Below, piece after piece: positions 48,245-57,401 of a stretch of 64,000 bases of DNA. A program made the position numbers and the translations under genes. The notes under the pieces were generated by a model, which did no database searches, was not told the DNA's origin, and saw only the letters and a list, made by a program, of their open reading frames with translations. Source of the DNA: an uncultured Roseobacter sp. (GTDB lineage: Bacteria > Pseudomonadota > Alphaproteobacteria > Rhodobacterales > Rhodobacteraceae); contig NZ_CANLYL010000005.1 of NCBI RefSeq assembly GCF_947495275.1, positions 62,001 through 126,000 on the forward strand, read 5' to 3'. How positions within the stretch are numbered: position 1 is the stretch's first letter; each line of letters opens with the position of its first letter.

Positions 48245-48265
48245 AACGCGGCGGCTTGCAGGGTG

Positions 48266-48583
48266 TCAGGCGCGGCCCAGCCGTTCCCGAACGTCTGCGG
48301 CGAAATCCTCGTAGCGGCGCAGGGATTTGACATCAACCTGTACGTGATGCCCCATCCTTTGCATGATCGGCAGATCAAACAGGATGCGGTCGAGGTCATC
48401 GGGACTGGCCACATCGACAATGGCCAGCACCTTGCGCTCCCCCACCACTTTCCACAGGTCTTTCACAACCCCGGCGGATTTGGCCCCCAAAGCGGCCTCC
48501 GCCTCTTCGGCCCAGACCCCAAGCAGGCCCTGCTGTTGCATGCTGGCGTCATATTCAACGGTGAAATCCAGACGGTAGAGCAT
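48266..48583 (-). CDS. Muconolactone isomerase-like (CatC family) protein
   Basis: 105 residues with the ferredoxin-like dimeric alpha+beta fold of CatC/muconolactone isomerases: LYRLDFTVEYDASM, VWAEEAEAALGAKSAG, LWKVVGERKVLAIVDVASPDDLDRILFDLPIMQRMGHHVQVDV. CatC isomerises muconolactone in the beta-ketoadipate route; no other catechol genes are nearby, so this may act on another lactone. It follows the MRJP-like gene by three bases. Confidence 0.75.
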   Translation of the reverse strand: MLYRLDFTVEYDASMQQQGLLGVWAEEAEAALGAKSAGVVKDLWKVVGERKVLAIVDVASPDDLDRILFDLPIMQRMGHHVQVDVKSLRRYEDFAADVRERLGRA

Positions 48584-48586
48584 CTG

Positions 48587-49663
48587 TCACCTCCCGCTGA
48601 TGGCCGACCCGAGGGCGGGAAAACGCATGATGCTAAACTCGCCCTTGGTCGCATCCGCGCCGCCGTTCAGTACCGGAGAGCGGTGCAATTCGTTGATGGT
48701 GACATAAACATAGCCGTCCACGCCCATGGCGAACCCGTCCGGCCAGGACATGTTGTCCTGTTGGTAGAGGATCTTGTAGCTGCCGTCGGCCTGCGTGACC
48801 CCCACGGCGTCATCGGTGATCGAGGTGATGTAGACATTGCCCGCCGCATCCACGGTCGAGCCGTCAGAGATCGGCTTGTCACCATAGCGCTCGACCCGCG
48901 CGGCCAGGTCCGCATCCGACAAGGAGGTATCGAGCAGATCGGTGGTGCGCACCCGGTACATCGCGCTGGCCGTCATCGGGGCGAAATAGACCCATGTGTT
49001 GGTCGGATCAATCGTGATCGGATTTGCGCCGATCTTTGCGGGCGCGCCGCCAAGGGTCACCACATTGCCGTCAATCACCATCTCGGTGTCTTCCGGCACG
49101 GTGAAGGCGGAGGCCTCCAGTACCCGGCGGGCGCGACCCGTTTCCAGATCCAGAACGATCAGCGCCGTGGTTTCGGCATTGGCCGTGTCGGTGATGTAGA
49201 TCGCGCCATGTTCGCGGTCCACGGCCAGATCGTTGAGAAAGCTTGTCTCACGCGTTGCCGGTTGACCCAGATAGTAGATACGGTGGAGCTTTTCGGTCCG
49301 CGTGTTCCAGCCGATAATGCGCCCGGTCTGACCGGCACCCTGTCCGTCCAGCATCCACAATATGCCATCGCGGTCCGCGCGCAGCCCCAGAACGCCGTTC
49401 AGCCCCGGGCCGTCCTCGACAGGTCTGTTCGCCCAATCGGCATTTGGATAGGGCGCGGTGCTGCCATCCGGCAGGACTTCGACAACGCGCAAATCATGGC
49501 CGTAAAATTCATGCACGCTCATGAACATGCGCCCATCCGGTCCAATGGCCAGATTGCCCGGCGGGGTGCCTGCGTCAAATGTGGCAAAGGTTTCAATTTC
49601 GGCAACGGCTGTGGTGCCGAGCGCTGTGCAGAGCAGGGCTGCGGCGAAAAGTGACTTGGACAT
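48587..49663 (-). CDS. Exported MRJP/yellow-like beta-propeller protein
   Basis: 358 residues. Signal peptide (MSKSLFAAALLCTALG to VAEI) and a six-bladed propeller-like body with GNLAIGPDGRMFMSVHEF, GLNGVLGLRADRDGILWMLDGQ, FLNDLAVDREHGAIYITDT and SITDDAVG repeats, as in major royal jelly/yellow and SMP-30-like proteins. It is probably a periplasmic enzyme or binding protein for a small ring compound, perhaps a lactone, given the CatC-like partner three bases downstream. GGGAGG precedes the ATG at 49663. It is divergent from a LysR regulator. Confidence 0.8.
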   Translation of the reverse strand: MSKSLFAAALLCTALGTTAVAEIETFATFDAGTPPGNLAIGPDGRMFMSVHEFYGHDLRVVEVLPDGSTAPYPNADWANRPVEDGPGLNGVLGLRADRDGILWMLDGQGAGQTGRIIGWNTRTEKLHRIYYLGQPATRETSFLNDLAVDREHGAIYITDTANAETTALIVLDLETGRARRVLEASAFTVPEDTEMVIDGNVVTLGGAPAKIGANPITIDPTNTWVYFAPMTASAMYRVRTTDLLDTSLSDADLAARVERYGDKPISDGSTVDAAGNVYITSITDDAVGVTQADGSYKILYQQDNMSWPDGFAMGVDGYVYVTINELHRSPVLNGGADATKGEFSIMRFPALGSAISGR

Positions 49664-49766
49664 ATATACCTCCCTCAAGTCGTCAAAACGGTGTGAGCCC
49701 CCTTTATCATTCGGGATTTATGCGGATAATCCGGTCAATCCTGAAACCATCGTTAGAAAAATTCGA

Positions 49767-50627
49767 ATGTACGCCATTGAAGACCTGCAAACCTTTATTC
49801 AGATCGCCGGGCGCGGCGGCATCACCGCTGCGGCGCGCGCGCAGGGCATTTCGCCCGCCACAGTCAGTCACCGGCTGGCCAAGCTGGAAAAACATCTGGG
49901 CGTGACCCTGTTTCATCGCAGCAGCCGCACGGTGTCGCTGAGCGTTGAGGGGCGGGCCTTTCATGACCGGGTGGAACGTATTCTGGATGATCTGGCCAAT
50001 GCCGAAATGGACATCGGCAGCCATGGCGGCGCGCTCAGAGGGCATCTGCGCGTGACCATGGCCCCGTGGATTCTGGCGCGTTTCATATTGCCCCATCTGC
50101 ACAGCCTGCGCGCGCGGCACCCAGAACTCTCCTTCGAATTCCTCGCCGTGGACCGCTATGTCAACCTTGTGGAGGAACGGCAGGATTGTGCGATCAGGGT
50201 TGGTGTGTTGTCTGACAGCAGTTTCATTTCCAAAAAGCTCACCGACAACCATCGGATCTTATGTGCGGCACCATCTTATCTTGAACGCCACAGCGAGCCC
50301 ACATCGGTCCATGCGCTTGTCGATCATCACTGCATTTGTTTGCCCTGGCAGACCGATTGGGGGTTGGGAGGGCACATGCCGCGCAATCAGGTGATGGTTT
50401 CCAATTCTGACAGCTTGACAGATGCCGCCGCCCACGGCCTGGGCATTGTTGTGAAATCACGTCTGGCTGTCATGCGGGAGCTGGAAGCGGGAGAACTTGT
50501 TGAAATTCTGCCTGGCAGCCTGCCTGCGGCCCACGCGCCGATTTCGTCGCTGCGCGCCCCCAACCTGAAGGATTCTCGAAAGGTGGATGCGTTTGTGACC
50601 TTTGTATCGCGGTGCTTTGGCCGCTAG
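49767..50627 (+). CDS. LysR family transcriptional regulator
   Basis: 286 residues. N-terminal winged HTH (about 1-60: TAAARAQGISPATVSHRLAKLEKHLGVTLFHRSSR) and a C-terminal substrate-binding-like sensor (about 90-285). LysR genes typically control a divergent neighbour: here the MRJP-like/CatC-like pair starting at 49663, with a 103-base shared interval. The ATG at 49767 gives the family N-terminus. Confidence 0.92.
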   Translation: MYAIEDLQTFIQIAGRGGITAAARAQGISPATVSHRLAKLEKHLGVTLFHRSSRTVSLSVEGRAFHDRVERILDDLANAEMDIGSHGGALRGHLRVTMAPWILARFILPHLHSLRARHPELSFEFLAVDRYVNLVEERQDCAIRVGVLSDSSFISKKLTDNHRILCAAPSYLERHSEPTSVHALVDHHCICLPWQTDWGLGGHMPRNQVMVSNSDSLTDAAAHGLGIVVKSRLAVMRELEAGELVEILPGSLPAAHAPISSLRAPNLKDSRKVDAFVTFVSRCFGR

Positions 50628-50652
50628 GGAGGCGTTCGCAGAGGTTTGGGAG

Positions 50653-50682
50653 TAAAAAAACGGCCGGGATTAACCCGGCCGT
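50653..50682 (-). terminator. Rho-independent terminator of the DUF1127 gene
   Basis: CGGCCGGG and CCCGGCCG arms around ATTAA, with A-run AAAAAAA on the plus strand (50654-50660), i.e. a T-run after the hairpin on the minus strand. It lies 32 bases after the DUF1127 stop. Confidence 0.85.
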
Positions 50683-50713
50683 GAGGAAGAGGTCTGGAGC
50701 GTACCGGGGAACG

Positions 50714-50947
50714 TTACGCGCGCCAGAACACCTTGGCAGCCTCAATGCGAGCCTGCCGCGGTGTCACACCCACGTCATCCAGCTGCCAAAGCGTCAGCTG
50801 TTGCAGCGCACGTCTCGTGCGGCGCCGTGTGGCCCATTTGGACACGCAGACAGCAAACTCAACCGCGACGATGGCCAGGGTTGGCATCGACTTGACCTCA
50901 TTCAGATAGGCCATTGTTTCGGGCGAAGGTGTCAGAGCGTGTGCCAT
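50714..50947 (-). CDS. DUF1127 domain protein
   Basis: 77 residues. The C-terminal half has the DUF1127 pattern, a short basic segment with RRRTRRALQQLTLWQLDDVGVTPRQARIEAAKVFWR. Such small proteins in alphaproteobacteria have been linked to RNA-binding or stress/phosphate responses, but this one is not characterised. AGGAGA stands before the ATG at 50947. It is divergent from a MocR regulator, which may control it. Confidence 0.85.
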   Translation of the reverse strand: MAHALTPSPETMAYLNEVKSMPTLAIVAVEFAVCVSKWATRRRTRRALQQLTLWQLDDVGVTPRQARIEAAKVFWRA

Positions 50948-50960
50948 GGGAATCTCCTAA

Positions 50961-50976
50961 ATTGTATTGACACAAT
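50961..50976. promoter_or_regulatory. Operator-like dyad ATTGTATTGACACAAT
   Basis: ATTGT and ACAAT arms six bases apart, 14 bases upstream of the DUF1127 start. Next to it AGCAT-N7-ATGCT (50979-50995) forms a second dyad. A near-copy ATTGTA-ATGGG-TACAAT lies at 51035-51051 and covers the MocR start codon. Confidence 0.5.
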
Positions 50977-51034
50977 ATAGCATGATAGCTATGCTTTATT
51001 GATACGATTAGTAGTACAAAGATGCTAGGAAAAT

Positions 51035-51051
51035 ATTGTAATGGGTACAAT
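51035..51051. promoter_or_regulatory. Operator-like dyad ATTGTA-ATGGG-TACAAT over the MocR start
   Basis: Six-base perfect arms around the ATG of the MocR gene (51041). It matches the ATTGT...ACAAT dyad at 50961-50976. MocR regulators bind short direct or inverted repeats near their own promoters; binding here would repress its own translation start region. Inference. Confidence 0.5.
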
Positions 51052-52456
51052 TTGGCACCCCGAACTGAATTCCGGTGATGGGCCTAAGTACAAAGCGGTC
51101 GTCGCTTCCATTCGTAATGGCATTGAGACCGGTACATTGAAGGTGGGAGACAAGCTGCCACCGGTCCGCGAATTGGCCTGGCAGCTCAATATCACGCCCG
51201 GAACCGTGGCGCGGGCCTATACAATTCTTACGGATGAGGGGGCGCTTCAGGCTGAGGTTGGACGGGGTACTTTTGTTGCGCGTCCATCCAAGACAGAGAT
51301 TTCTGACGCGCCGCTCGAAGTCGACGTGATCCCGCATAATGCCGAGGAAGACGGCGATGTCTATAATATCAACCTGTTCTCTCCACATCTTCCTTGCGTT
51401 GGTCAGGATAAGCTGGTGCGTCATCTCATGACCAAGGTGGCGCAGGACCCGCCTTCCGGCGTGATGCATTACCCCAGCCGCGATAGCGCCCGTGCGACCC
51501 GGCAAGCGGTTGTGAGGTGGTTGGAAGGCACGCCACTTGGTCCATTACGGGAAAAGGACGTTGTTTTATGTCACGGCGGGCAGAACGGGATATCGCTGAT
51601 CCTGCAGTCCATTCTTGAAGGCCGCAAACCCACGGTGCTGATCGAGGAACTGGCCTATCCGGGCTTTCGCCGCGCCGCGGAGATGTTGCGTGCCGATGTC
51701 GTGCCGGTGGCGATGGACGAAGACGGTATCCTGCCCGACGCGCTTGAAGCCGCGGCCAAGGCGCATGACGTTCAGGTCCTGTGCACTTCGCCCGAAGTTC
51801 ATAACCCGACCGGGGGTTTCACGCCCGTTGCGCGACGCGAGGAGATCGCGCGGGTGGCGCGCCGACATGATTTCCAGATCGTTGAGGATGATTGCTACCG
51901 GATGGGGGTCAACCGGGCACCGTCCTACCGGATGCTGGCACCGGGGCGGGGCTGGTATGTTTCTTCTATCGCCAAGACCATCACACCGTCGCTGCGCTTT
52001 GGCTTTGCGATCGCGCCGGAAGGGAAATCCACGGTTTTACGGCGCACTGCTGAGCACGGGTTCTTTGGTCTGGCGACGCCCCTCAGTGACATCTGTGCGG
52101 ACCTATTGGTGCACCCACAGATTGACGACCTCACCGAAGAGACGCGCAAGGCCTTCAACCGCTACGTTCAAAGCGCCGTCAATATCCTTGGAGGGTACGA
52201 TCTGAGGTGGCGACCGGATGTTCCGTTCTTATGGTTGCGTTTGCCTCTGGGGTGGCGGGCAGGGGCTTTTTGTCAGGCGGCGGAGGCTGAGGGGGTCAAG
52301 ATCCGCTCTTCGGAGGAATTTGTATGCCGCGAGGCCCGCGCGCCCCATGCGGTGCGCATGGCCGTGAATGCAGGTGTGTCTCTGAAGAGCTTTGAAGCGG
52401 CGATGATGCGGCTGCGCGGGCTTCTCGACAGCGCGCCTGAGCAGATCAACGTTTAA
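51041..52456 (+). CDS. MocR-type GntR/aminotransferase regulator
   Basis: 471 residues. N-terminal GntR winged helix (about 10-80: KLPPVRELAWQLNITPGTVARAYTILTDEGAL) fused to a fold-type I aminotransferase-like domain (about 110-460) with SPEVHNPTGG and the PLP Lys in SSIAKTITPSLRFGF. MocR proteins sense PLP or an amine ligand and regulate PLP, GABA, taurine or other amino-compound genes. The divergent DUF1127 gene shares a 93-base interval with paired dyads. Ligand unknown. Confidence 0.92.
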   Translation: MGTIWHPELNSGDGPKYKAVVASIRNGIETGTLKVGDKLPPVRELAWQLNITPGTVARAYTILTDEGALQAEVGRGTFVARPSKTEISDAPLEVDVIPHNAEEDGDVYNINLFSPHLPCVGQDKLVRHLMTKVAQDPPSGVMHYPSRDSARATRQAVVRWLEGTPLGPLREKDVVLCHGGQNGISLILQSILEGRKPTVLIEELAYPGFRRAAEMLRADVVPVAMDEDGILPDALEAAAKAHDVQVLCTSPEVHNPTGGFTPVARREEIARVARRHDFQIVEDDCYRMGVNRAPSYRMLAPGRGWYVSSIAKTITPSLRFGFAIAPEGKSTVLRRTAEHGFFGLATPLSDICADLLVHPQIDDLTEETRKAFNRYVQSAVNILGGYDLRWRPDVPFLWLRLPLGWRAGAFCQAAEAEGVKIRSSEEFVCREARAPHAVRMAVNAGVSLKSFEAAMMRLRGLLDSAPEQINV

Positions 52457-52586
52457 GCTGCAGGTGGTCGACCTGACATGATGCAGAGCGATATGGGGGT
52501 GTGGATTCCCACCGAAGTCATTGGGGTATTATTATACCTATATTATAATGCGCTGTTTTTCAACAATTATAAGGCGCACATTCGCC

Positions 52587-52614
52587 TTGACGTGCCCTTT
52601 GCGTGCTTTATAAC
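52587..52614 (+). promoter_or_regulatory. Sigma-70-like promoter of rplM-rpsI
   Basis: TTGACG (52587-52592) and TATAAC (52609-52614) separated by 16 bases, 66 bases before the rplM start in a 223-base interval after the MocR gene. The region before it (52526-52560) is strikingly AT-rich. The best promoter-like sequence in the window. Confidence 0.6.
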
Positions 52615-52679
52615 GCCCCAATCGAATTCGGGTGCGCGTGATGTTATCCGCACCCTTCACCTCAAACGGGGAACCGTCC

Positions 52680-53141
52680 ATGAAAACCTTTTCTGCAACA
52701 CCCGCAGATATCGACAAGAAATGGATCCTGATCGACGCCGAGGGCGTTGTTCTGGGCCGTCTTGCCTCGATCATCGCGCAACGTCTGCGCGGCAAACACA
52801 AAGCTTCCTTCACGCCGCACATGGATATGGGCGACAACGTCATTGTCATCAACGCGGATAAGATCCAGCTCACCGGCAAGAAGCGTGAAGAGCATCACTA
52901 CTGGCACACAGGCCATCCCGGTGGCATCAAATCCCGCACCAAAGAGCAGATCCTGACAGGTGCGCATCCGGAGCGTATTGTGACACTTGCCGTCAAGCGC
53001 ATGCTGCCCGGCAACCGCCTGAGCCGTCAGATCATGACCAACCTGCGGGTCTATGCAGGCGGCGATCACCCACATGAGGCGCAAAGCCCCGAAGTTCTGG
53101 ATGTCAAATCCATGAACAGCAAAAATACCCGGAGTGCATGA
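52680..53141 (+). CDS. rplM: 50S ribosomal protein L13
   Basis: 153 residues. [49 protein letters not shown] and [13 protein letters not shown] are the family hallmarks. It binds 23S rRNA early in large-subunit assembly. The start at 52680 is chosen over an in-frame one 48 bases upstream, since the family begins MKTF. The pair rplM-rpsI is conserved in bacteria; the rplM stop is followed at once by rpsI. Confidence 0.97.
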   Translation: MKTFSATPADIDKKWILIDAEGVVLGRLASIIAQRLRGKHKASFTPHMDMGDNVIVINADKIQLTGKKREEHHYWHTGHPGGIKSRTKEQILTGAHPERIVTLAVKRMLPGNRLSRQIMTNLRVYAGGDHPHEAQSPEVLDVKSMNSKNTRSA

Positions 53142-53143
53142 GC

Positions 53144-53632
53144 ATGGCTGAAGAAATCAACACACTTGAAGATCTGGCCGAAGTTGCTGGCATCGAAGCC
53201 ACTCCCGAAGTCGTCGAAACGCCGCGTGAGCCGGTACGCGACGATCTGGGGCGGTCTTATGCAACCGGCAAGCGCAAAGACGCGATTGCCCGCGTCTGGA
53301 TCAAACCCGGTTCTGGCAAAGTGACCGTTAATGGCAAAGAGCAGAACATCTACTTCGCACGCCCTGTGTTGCAGATGATCCTGGCCCAGCCTTTCTCGGT
53401 TTCCGGAACAGAAGGTCAGTTTGATGTGGTTGCCACGGTCAAGGGCGGTGGATTGTCCGGTCAGGCCGGTGCGGTCAAGCACGGCATCTCCAAGGCGCTG
53501 CAACTTTACGACCCGTCCCTGCGTGGTGCGCTGAAGGCTGCTGGTTTCCTGACCCGCGACAGCCGCGTCGTTGAGCGCAAGAAATACGGTAAAGCCAAAG
53601 CGCGTAAGAGCTTCCAGTTCTCCAAGCGCTAA
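53144..53632 (+). CDS. rpsI: 30S ribosomal protein S9
   Basis: 162 residues, with an acidic N-terminal extension (about 1-35, [17 protein letters not shown]) commonly seen in alphaproteobacteria. The core ends in the basic [17 protein letters not shown] tail that reaches the P-site tRNA. GGAG nine bases before the ATG at 53144 favours this start over the ATG at 53138 that overlaps the rplM stop. Confidence 0.97.
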   Translation: MAEEINTLEDLAEVAGIEATPEVVETPREPVRDDLGRSYATGKRKDAIARVWIKPGSGKVTVNGKEQNIYFARPVLQMILAQPFSVSGTEGQFDVVATVKGGGLSGQAGAVKHGISKALQLYDPSLRGALKAAGFLTRDSRVVERKKYGKAKARKSFQFSKR

Positions 53633-53651
53633 GCTATCACCTTACGTTTTC

Positions 53652-53681
53652 AAAAGGCCGTTCCTTGGGAGCGGCCTTTTT
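53652..53681 (+). terminator. Rho-independent terminator after rpsI
   Basis: AAAGGCCG and CGGCCTTT arms around TTCCTTGGGAG, followed by TTTTT. It lies 20 bases after the rpsI stop, ending the rplM-rpsI operon. Confidence 0.88.
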
Positions 53682-53859
53682 CGTGCAACAGATAGAGATA
53701 AGTTGCGGCGCGTTAACCCCTCACCTGTCTCAGAGGGGTATGCCTGCGTAAAAGGCGTGAATTTCAGCGGGAATCCGCATATCATTCGCCAAAGGGACGT
53801 AATCGGGGTCTTTTTCCCCTTTATTTTGGTACGGTTGGCAGGAATTACTCGGTAGTTAT
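53682..53859. other. Intergenic region before the Hint gene
   Basis: 178 bases after the rpsI terminator. It contains a GGGG...CCCC hairpin-like patch (CGGGGTCTTTTTCCCC, 53804-53819) and GTTAAC near 53713. The Hint gene has only a weak ribosome site (GGCAGGAA) about 14 bases before its ATG. Confidence 0.35.
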
Positions 53860-54894
53860 ATGGTCCTCAGAACATTCATAGCCTTTGACAATGCAAGTCT
53901 GATCGTCACTTCGAGCGCCAATGGTGGGCTCGTGGGTAACGGCATAATCAACAATTCCGACACGCCCAATGGCACCGTGTTTGAGTATTCGAGCACATTC
54001 GGCACAGAAATCGAACTGGACGATACAGGTGGCGGGGCGGGCAGGTTCAATGACGACCAGCCCAACAATCACATTATTACGGACGGTGGCGGGATCGTTG
54101 CCAATGGCACCCCGGTTGAATCAGAGAGCCTGATTATCCTGAGGGCGCTGGATGGCAACGGGAATCCGACCGGTCCGAACATCCAGCTCAATGTTTTCTC
54201 TCAAAACGGGGACTTCAGCGATATCTGGGGTTTTGCGACCACCGATCTGCTCCAGGATGGCACATCTTATGTAAAAATCGGCGGCTCGAATTTCGGGACG
54301 TCCAATTACAATAATTTTGTAACCTGTTTCGCAGCCGGAACGATGATTGGCACGTCGCAAGGCGAGGTGCGCGTTGAAGACATTGTGCCGGGGCAACTGA
54401 TCTGGACCCGAGACAACGGTGAAATTCCGGTGCAATGGGTCGGCAGCACCGAGGTGGCCGGGCAGGACGCTTTTGCGCCGGTGGTGTTCGAAGCGGGCGC
54501 GATCGGCAATGACCGTCCGCTGACGGTTTCACAACAGCACCGCATCTGGGTCGAAAACCCGATGGCGGAGTTGCTATTCGGCAAGTCCGAGGTCCTTGTC
54601 GCGGCAAAGCATCTATGTGGTTTGCCCGGAGTTGCCGTTCAGCCCCAGGACCAGGTGAGCTACACGCATTTCATGTTCGACAGCCATCAGATTGTTCGAT
54701 CAAACGGGGCGCTGACCGAGAGCTTTTTCCTTGCTGAGAATGCGGTTCGGACATTGGAAGCGGGACCACAGGCAGAACTCCGCGCCCTGTTCGCCGCCGC
54801 CGATACCGGAGGATTTGATCGATTTGGGGATACGGCTACAATCACCCTGACGGCACGTGAGGTGGAGGCTTTGAAACCTTACCTGTCTGCCTGA
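53860..54894 (+). CDS. Hint (intein/hedgehog-like) domain protein
   Basis: 344 residues. N-terminal region (about 1-150) is Asn/Gly/Asp-rich and beta-like, without a classic signal peptide. The Hint domain starts at Cys156 (TCFAAGTMIGTSQGEVRVEDIVPGQLIWTRDNGE) and includes SQQHRIWV and FMFDSHQIV, the usual splicing-fold motifs; the nucleophile Cys is kept. This family (Hint_2) is common in Rhodobacterales, often in secreted proteins of unknown role. Possible self-cleavage is inferred. Single gene between a terminator and a convergent TetR gene. Confidence 0.82.
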   Translation: MVLRTFIAFDNASLIVTSSANGGLVGNGIINNSDTPNGTVFEYSSTFGTEIELDDTGGGAGRFNDDQPNNHIITDGGGIVANGTPVESESLIILRALDGNGNPTGPNIQLNVFSQNGDFSDIWGFATTDLLQDGTSYVKIGGSNFGTSNYNNFVTCFAAGTMIGTSQGEVRVEDIVPGQLIWTRDNGEIPVQWVGSTEVAGQDAFAPVVFEAGAIGNDRPLTVSQQHRIWVENPMAELLFGKSEVLVAAKHLCGLPGVAVQPQDQVSYTHFMFDSHQIVRSNGALTESFFLAENAVRTLEAGPQAELRALFAAADTGGFDRFGDTATITLTAREVEALKPYLSA

Positions 54895-54904
54895 CGGATC
54901 CCGG

Positions 54905-55522
54905 TCATTCGTCTGCCGATATCAAGCCCAACCCTCGCAGGTAAATCCCGATCCCGGTTTCTAGTAAATCATCTGCCGGGAACGGAGAGGCACGGCCAGG
55001 AGAATTCCGGGCAAAAAGCTCTACAACACCGTGGCTCAGCGCCCAGATATGGGCGGAAAACATCGAGGCAGGAGGGCGCTTGTCTTCGGGAATATGCTGG
55101 CTGAGGTCAGTTGCCGCCCGCTCCAAAACACCACTGGCGCGGTTCGCTGCTGCCGCCAGTTCGGGCGTCCGGTTCACTGAGATACCGCTTTCAAACATCG
55201 CGATATAATGGCCGGGATATTTGCGCGCGAAGGCCAGATAGGCCCGTCCTGTTGCGGAAAATGCCGCCAAAGCAGAGGGTTGGCCTTTTTCATAGGCGTA
55301 TTCCATAAGATCGGCAAAAATCTCGTAGCCTTGCAACGCCGCTTCGGCAATCAGATCTTCGCGACCTTCAAAATGTCGATAGACGGCAGCCGGGGTAACT
55401 CCGGCTTGTTTGGCCGCCTCTGACAAGGTGAACCCCATCGGACCTTTGGCTTCGATCAATTGCAAAGCCGCTTCGATCAGCGCCTGCCGCAGATTGCCAT
55501 GGTGATAGCCGCGTTTAGGCAT
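54905..55522 (-). CDS. TetR/AcrR family transcriptional regulator
   Basis: 205 residues from [21 protein letters not shown]-terminal HTH (about 10-55: [34 protein letters not shown]) and a C-terminal helical ligand domain ending in [16 protein letters not shown] (TetR_C_33-like). It is probably a repressor responding to a small molecule. It overlaps ppk2 by eight bases, which suggests that the two are transcribed together. Confidence 0.9.
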   Translation of the reverse strand: MPKRGYHHGNLRQALIEAALQLIEAKGPMGFTLSEAAKQAGVTPAAVYRHFEGREDLIAEAALQGYEIFADLMEYAYEKGQPSALAAFSATGRAYLAFARKYPGHYIAMFESGISVNRTPELAAAANRASGVLERAATDLSQHIPEDKRPPASMFSAHIWALSHGVVELFARNSPGRASPFPADDLLETGIGIYLRGLGLISADE

Positions 55523-56384
55523 GCCAGATGTCCGGTCCGCCACAAATTGACGGGTCGATCGGACCAATCGCCTTGGCATCCTTGCGCGCGTAATCGAGAC
55601 CATGCAGCACCGTTCGGATCGCGTTCAGGCGCGCGCGCCGCTTGTCGTCCGACCGCACGACTGTCCAGGGGGCCACGTCACTTTGGCTGCGGGTCAAGGT
55701 TTCGCCGATGGCGTCCGAATAGCGATCCCAGCGGTTGAGCCCTTCAACATCAATCCAGCTCAGCTTCCATTGTTTGAGGGGGTCACTTTCGCGTTTCAGC
55801 ATCCGCCGCAGCTGTTCAGCGCGTCCGACATTGAGCCAGAACTTGAAGAGATGAATACCTTCGTCGGCGATCATGCGTTCAAAGGGGAGCACCTGGGAGA
55901 AAAACTGCTCCCGCTGCTCTGGCGTGCAGAACTCGAACACGGATTCAACGACACCCCGATTGTACCAACTGCGATCAAAGAAGACCATCTCGCCAGCGGC
56001 GGGCAGATGCGACACATAGCGCTGAAAATACCATTGTGTGGCTTCGGTTTCGGTTGGTTTGGAAAGGGCAACGATGCGGGCACCTCTTGGATTAAGATTG
56101 GTGCGGAACCGACTGATTGTGCCCCCTTTTCCGGCACCATCGCGACCTTCGAACACAATCGCGATACGGGCGCCGCTCTCCTTGGACCAGGCTTGCAGTT
56201 TAACCAGTTCGATTTGCAGCGCATCGAGCTCTTTTTCGTAGAGCTTTCGCGACATCCGCGTCTCATGGGGATAGTCGCCCGTCAGGATGTCATCCTTATC
56301 CGCCTTTTCAATGGCTTGCCGAACGTCCGCTGGCGCGCCGGATTTGAAAAAAGTGCTAATGGCGCCGTCGAATGGCAGGTCCAT
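55515..56384 (-). CDS. ppk2: Polyphosphate kinase 2
   Basis: 289 residues, one PPK2 domain (class I-like length). Walker [12 protein letters not shown] near 70-80 and Walker [11 protein letters not shown], with lid [20 protein letters not shown], are conserved. It reversibly transfers phosphate between polyphosphate and nucleotides, mostly making GTP or ATP from polyP. It overlaps the TetR gene by eight bases. Confidence 0.94.
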   Translation of the reverse strand: MDLPFDGAISTFFKSGAPADVRQAIEKADKDDILTGDYPHETRMSRKLYEKELDALQIELVKLQAWSKESGARIAIVFEGRDGAGKGGTISRFRTNLNPRGARIVALSKPTETEATQWYFQRYVSHLPAAGEMVFFDRSWYNRGVVESVFEFCTPEQREQFFSQVLPFERMIADEGIHLFKFWLNVGRAEQLRRMLKRESDPLKQWKLSWIDVEGLNRWDRYSDAIGETLTRSQSDVAPWTVVRSDDKRRARLNAIRTVLHGLDYARKDAKAIGPIDPSICGGPDIWHA

Positions 56385-56434
56385 GAAGGCCTCCGGGTAA
56401 GTGCTGTTGCAGTCAATATGGGATGTTAAGGGGC

Positions 56435-57397
56435 TTAACGCAAACCGGCTTTGACGGCGGCCCGGTCGATCGCATCCGTCACTTCCCCGGGGGCGGCATG
56501 ATGCGGCATGTGCCCAACGCCTTCCAATCTGATCAGGTTTGCGTCCGGCAGTAAGGCCGCCAATGGTTCGGAATGAATGTGCAGGGGCACGATGGTGTCA
56601 TCTGTCCCGTGAAGGATTTCAACCGGCAGGTTAAGACCCGAATAACGTTGAGACATATCAACCACATAGGGGCGCAGACTGTTGACCTGCTGGGCATTTG
56701 CGCGCTGGGTGCTGCGGCGCAGTGTCATTTCAGGTCCGAAATGGTCCAGATACCCGTCAGGGATGGGTTGGGGTTGGAAGATGGCTTTGACAGCTGTTTC
56801 CACCGCCGCTCTGGGCGCGAAGGCGGTGATCAGCGGAATGGCCAACGCGCCTCCGGGCTTTGAGGCATTGACCTGATAGAAAAGCCCCAGATCCCCGGGC
56901 CATGGATTTGAGGCTGCCCCCAGCAAGACAAGGGCTGCGGTTTCATCCGGACGCTCCAGCGCCCAGGCGAGTGCTACCGCACCGCCGTAGGAATGCCCAA
57001 CGACAACGGGCTTTGAGACCCCGACCTGATCAGCGGCAGCCTGCATTAGTTTTGCCTGCAAAGAGGGCGGCTCTGCATAGTTATTCCAGGCCCCGCCATG
57101 CTCCGGCGCGGGCCTTTCGCTCCATCCCAATCCTGGACGGTCAAAGGATATGACGCGGTAGCGATCGCTCAAGCGTCCGACCAGATCAAAGGTGAAGTCG
57201 CGCAGCGAACCGCTGGCACCATGGATCAATACCACATCCGGCCCGCTGCCTTCGATCCGCACATGTATCGACGTCCCGTCGACATCGACAACCTGGCCGG
57301 ATGGCGGATAGGCAGCTTCCGCCGCTGTTTCACGCGTTGTCGCCCGCCATTGAACAAGCGCCACCACTCCCAAAATCAGCGCAAGGCTCAGGACCAT
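56435..57397 (-). CDS. Alpha/beta hydrolase
   Basis: 320 residues from [10 protein letters not shown] (ATG at 57397, GGGACG upstream); a TTG 15 bases earlier overlaps metA. An N-terminal hydrophobic helix (about 3-20) probably anchors it in the inner membrane. The triad is visible: oxyanion HGASG, nucleophile Ser136 in VGHSYGGA, acid in HGTDDTIVP, His in GVGHMPHH. Substrate unknown. It lies four bases after metA on the same strand. Confidence 0.88.
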   Translation of the reverse strand: MVLSLALILGVVALVQWRATTRETAAEAAYPPSGQVVDVDGTSIHVRIEGSGPDVVLIHGASGSLRDFTFDLVGRLSDRYRVISFDRPGLGWSERPAPEHGGAWNNYAEPPSLQAKLMQAAADQVGVSKPVVVGHSYGGAVALAWALERPDETAALVLLGAASNPWPGDLGLFYQVNASKPGGALAIPLITAFAPRAAVETAVKAIFQPQPIPDGYLDHFGPEMTLRRSTQRANAQQVNSLRPYVVDMSQRYSGLNLPVEILHGTDDTIVPLHIHSEPLAALLPDANLIRLEGVGHMPHHAAPGEVTDAIDRAAVKAGLR

Positions 57398-57401
57398 TCG
57401 C

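Noticed and set aside
48263-49654. 463-codon open frame on the plus strand
   Set aside because: Antisense to the MRJP-like and CatC-like genes.
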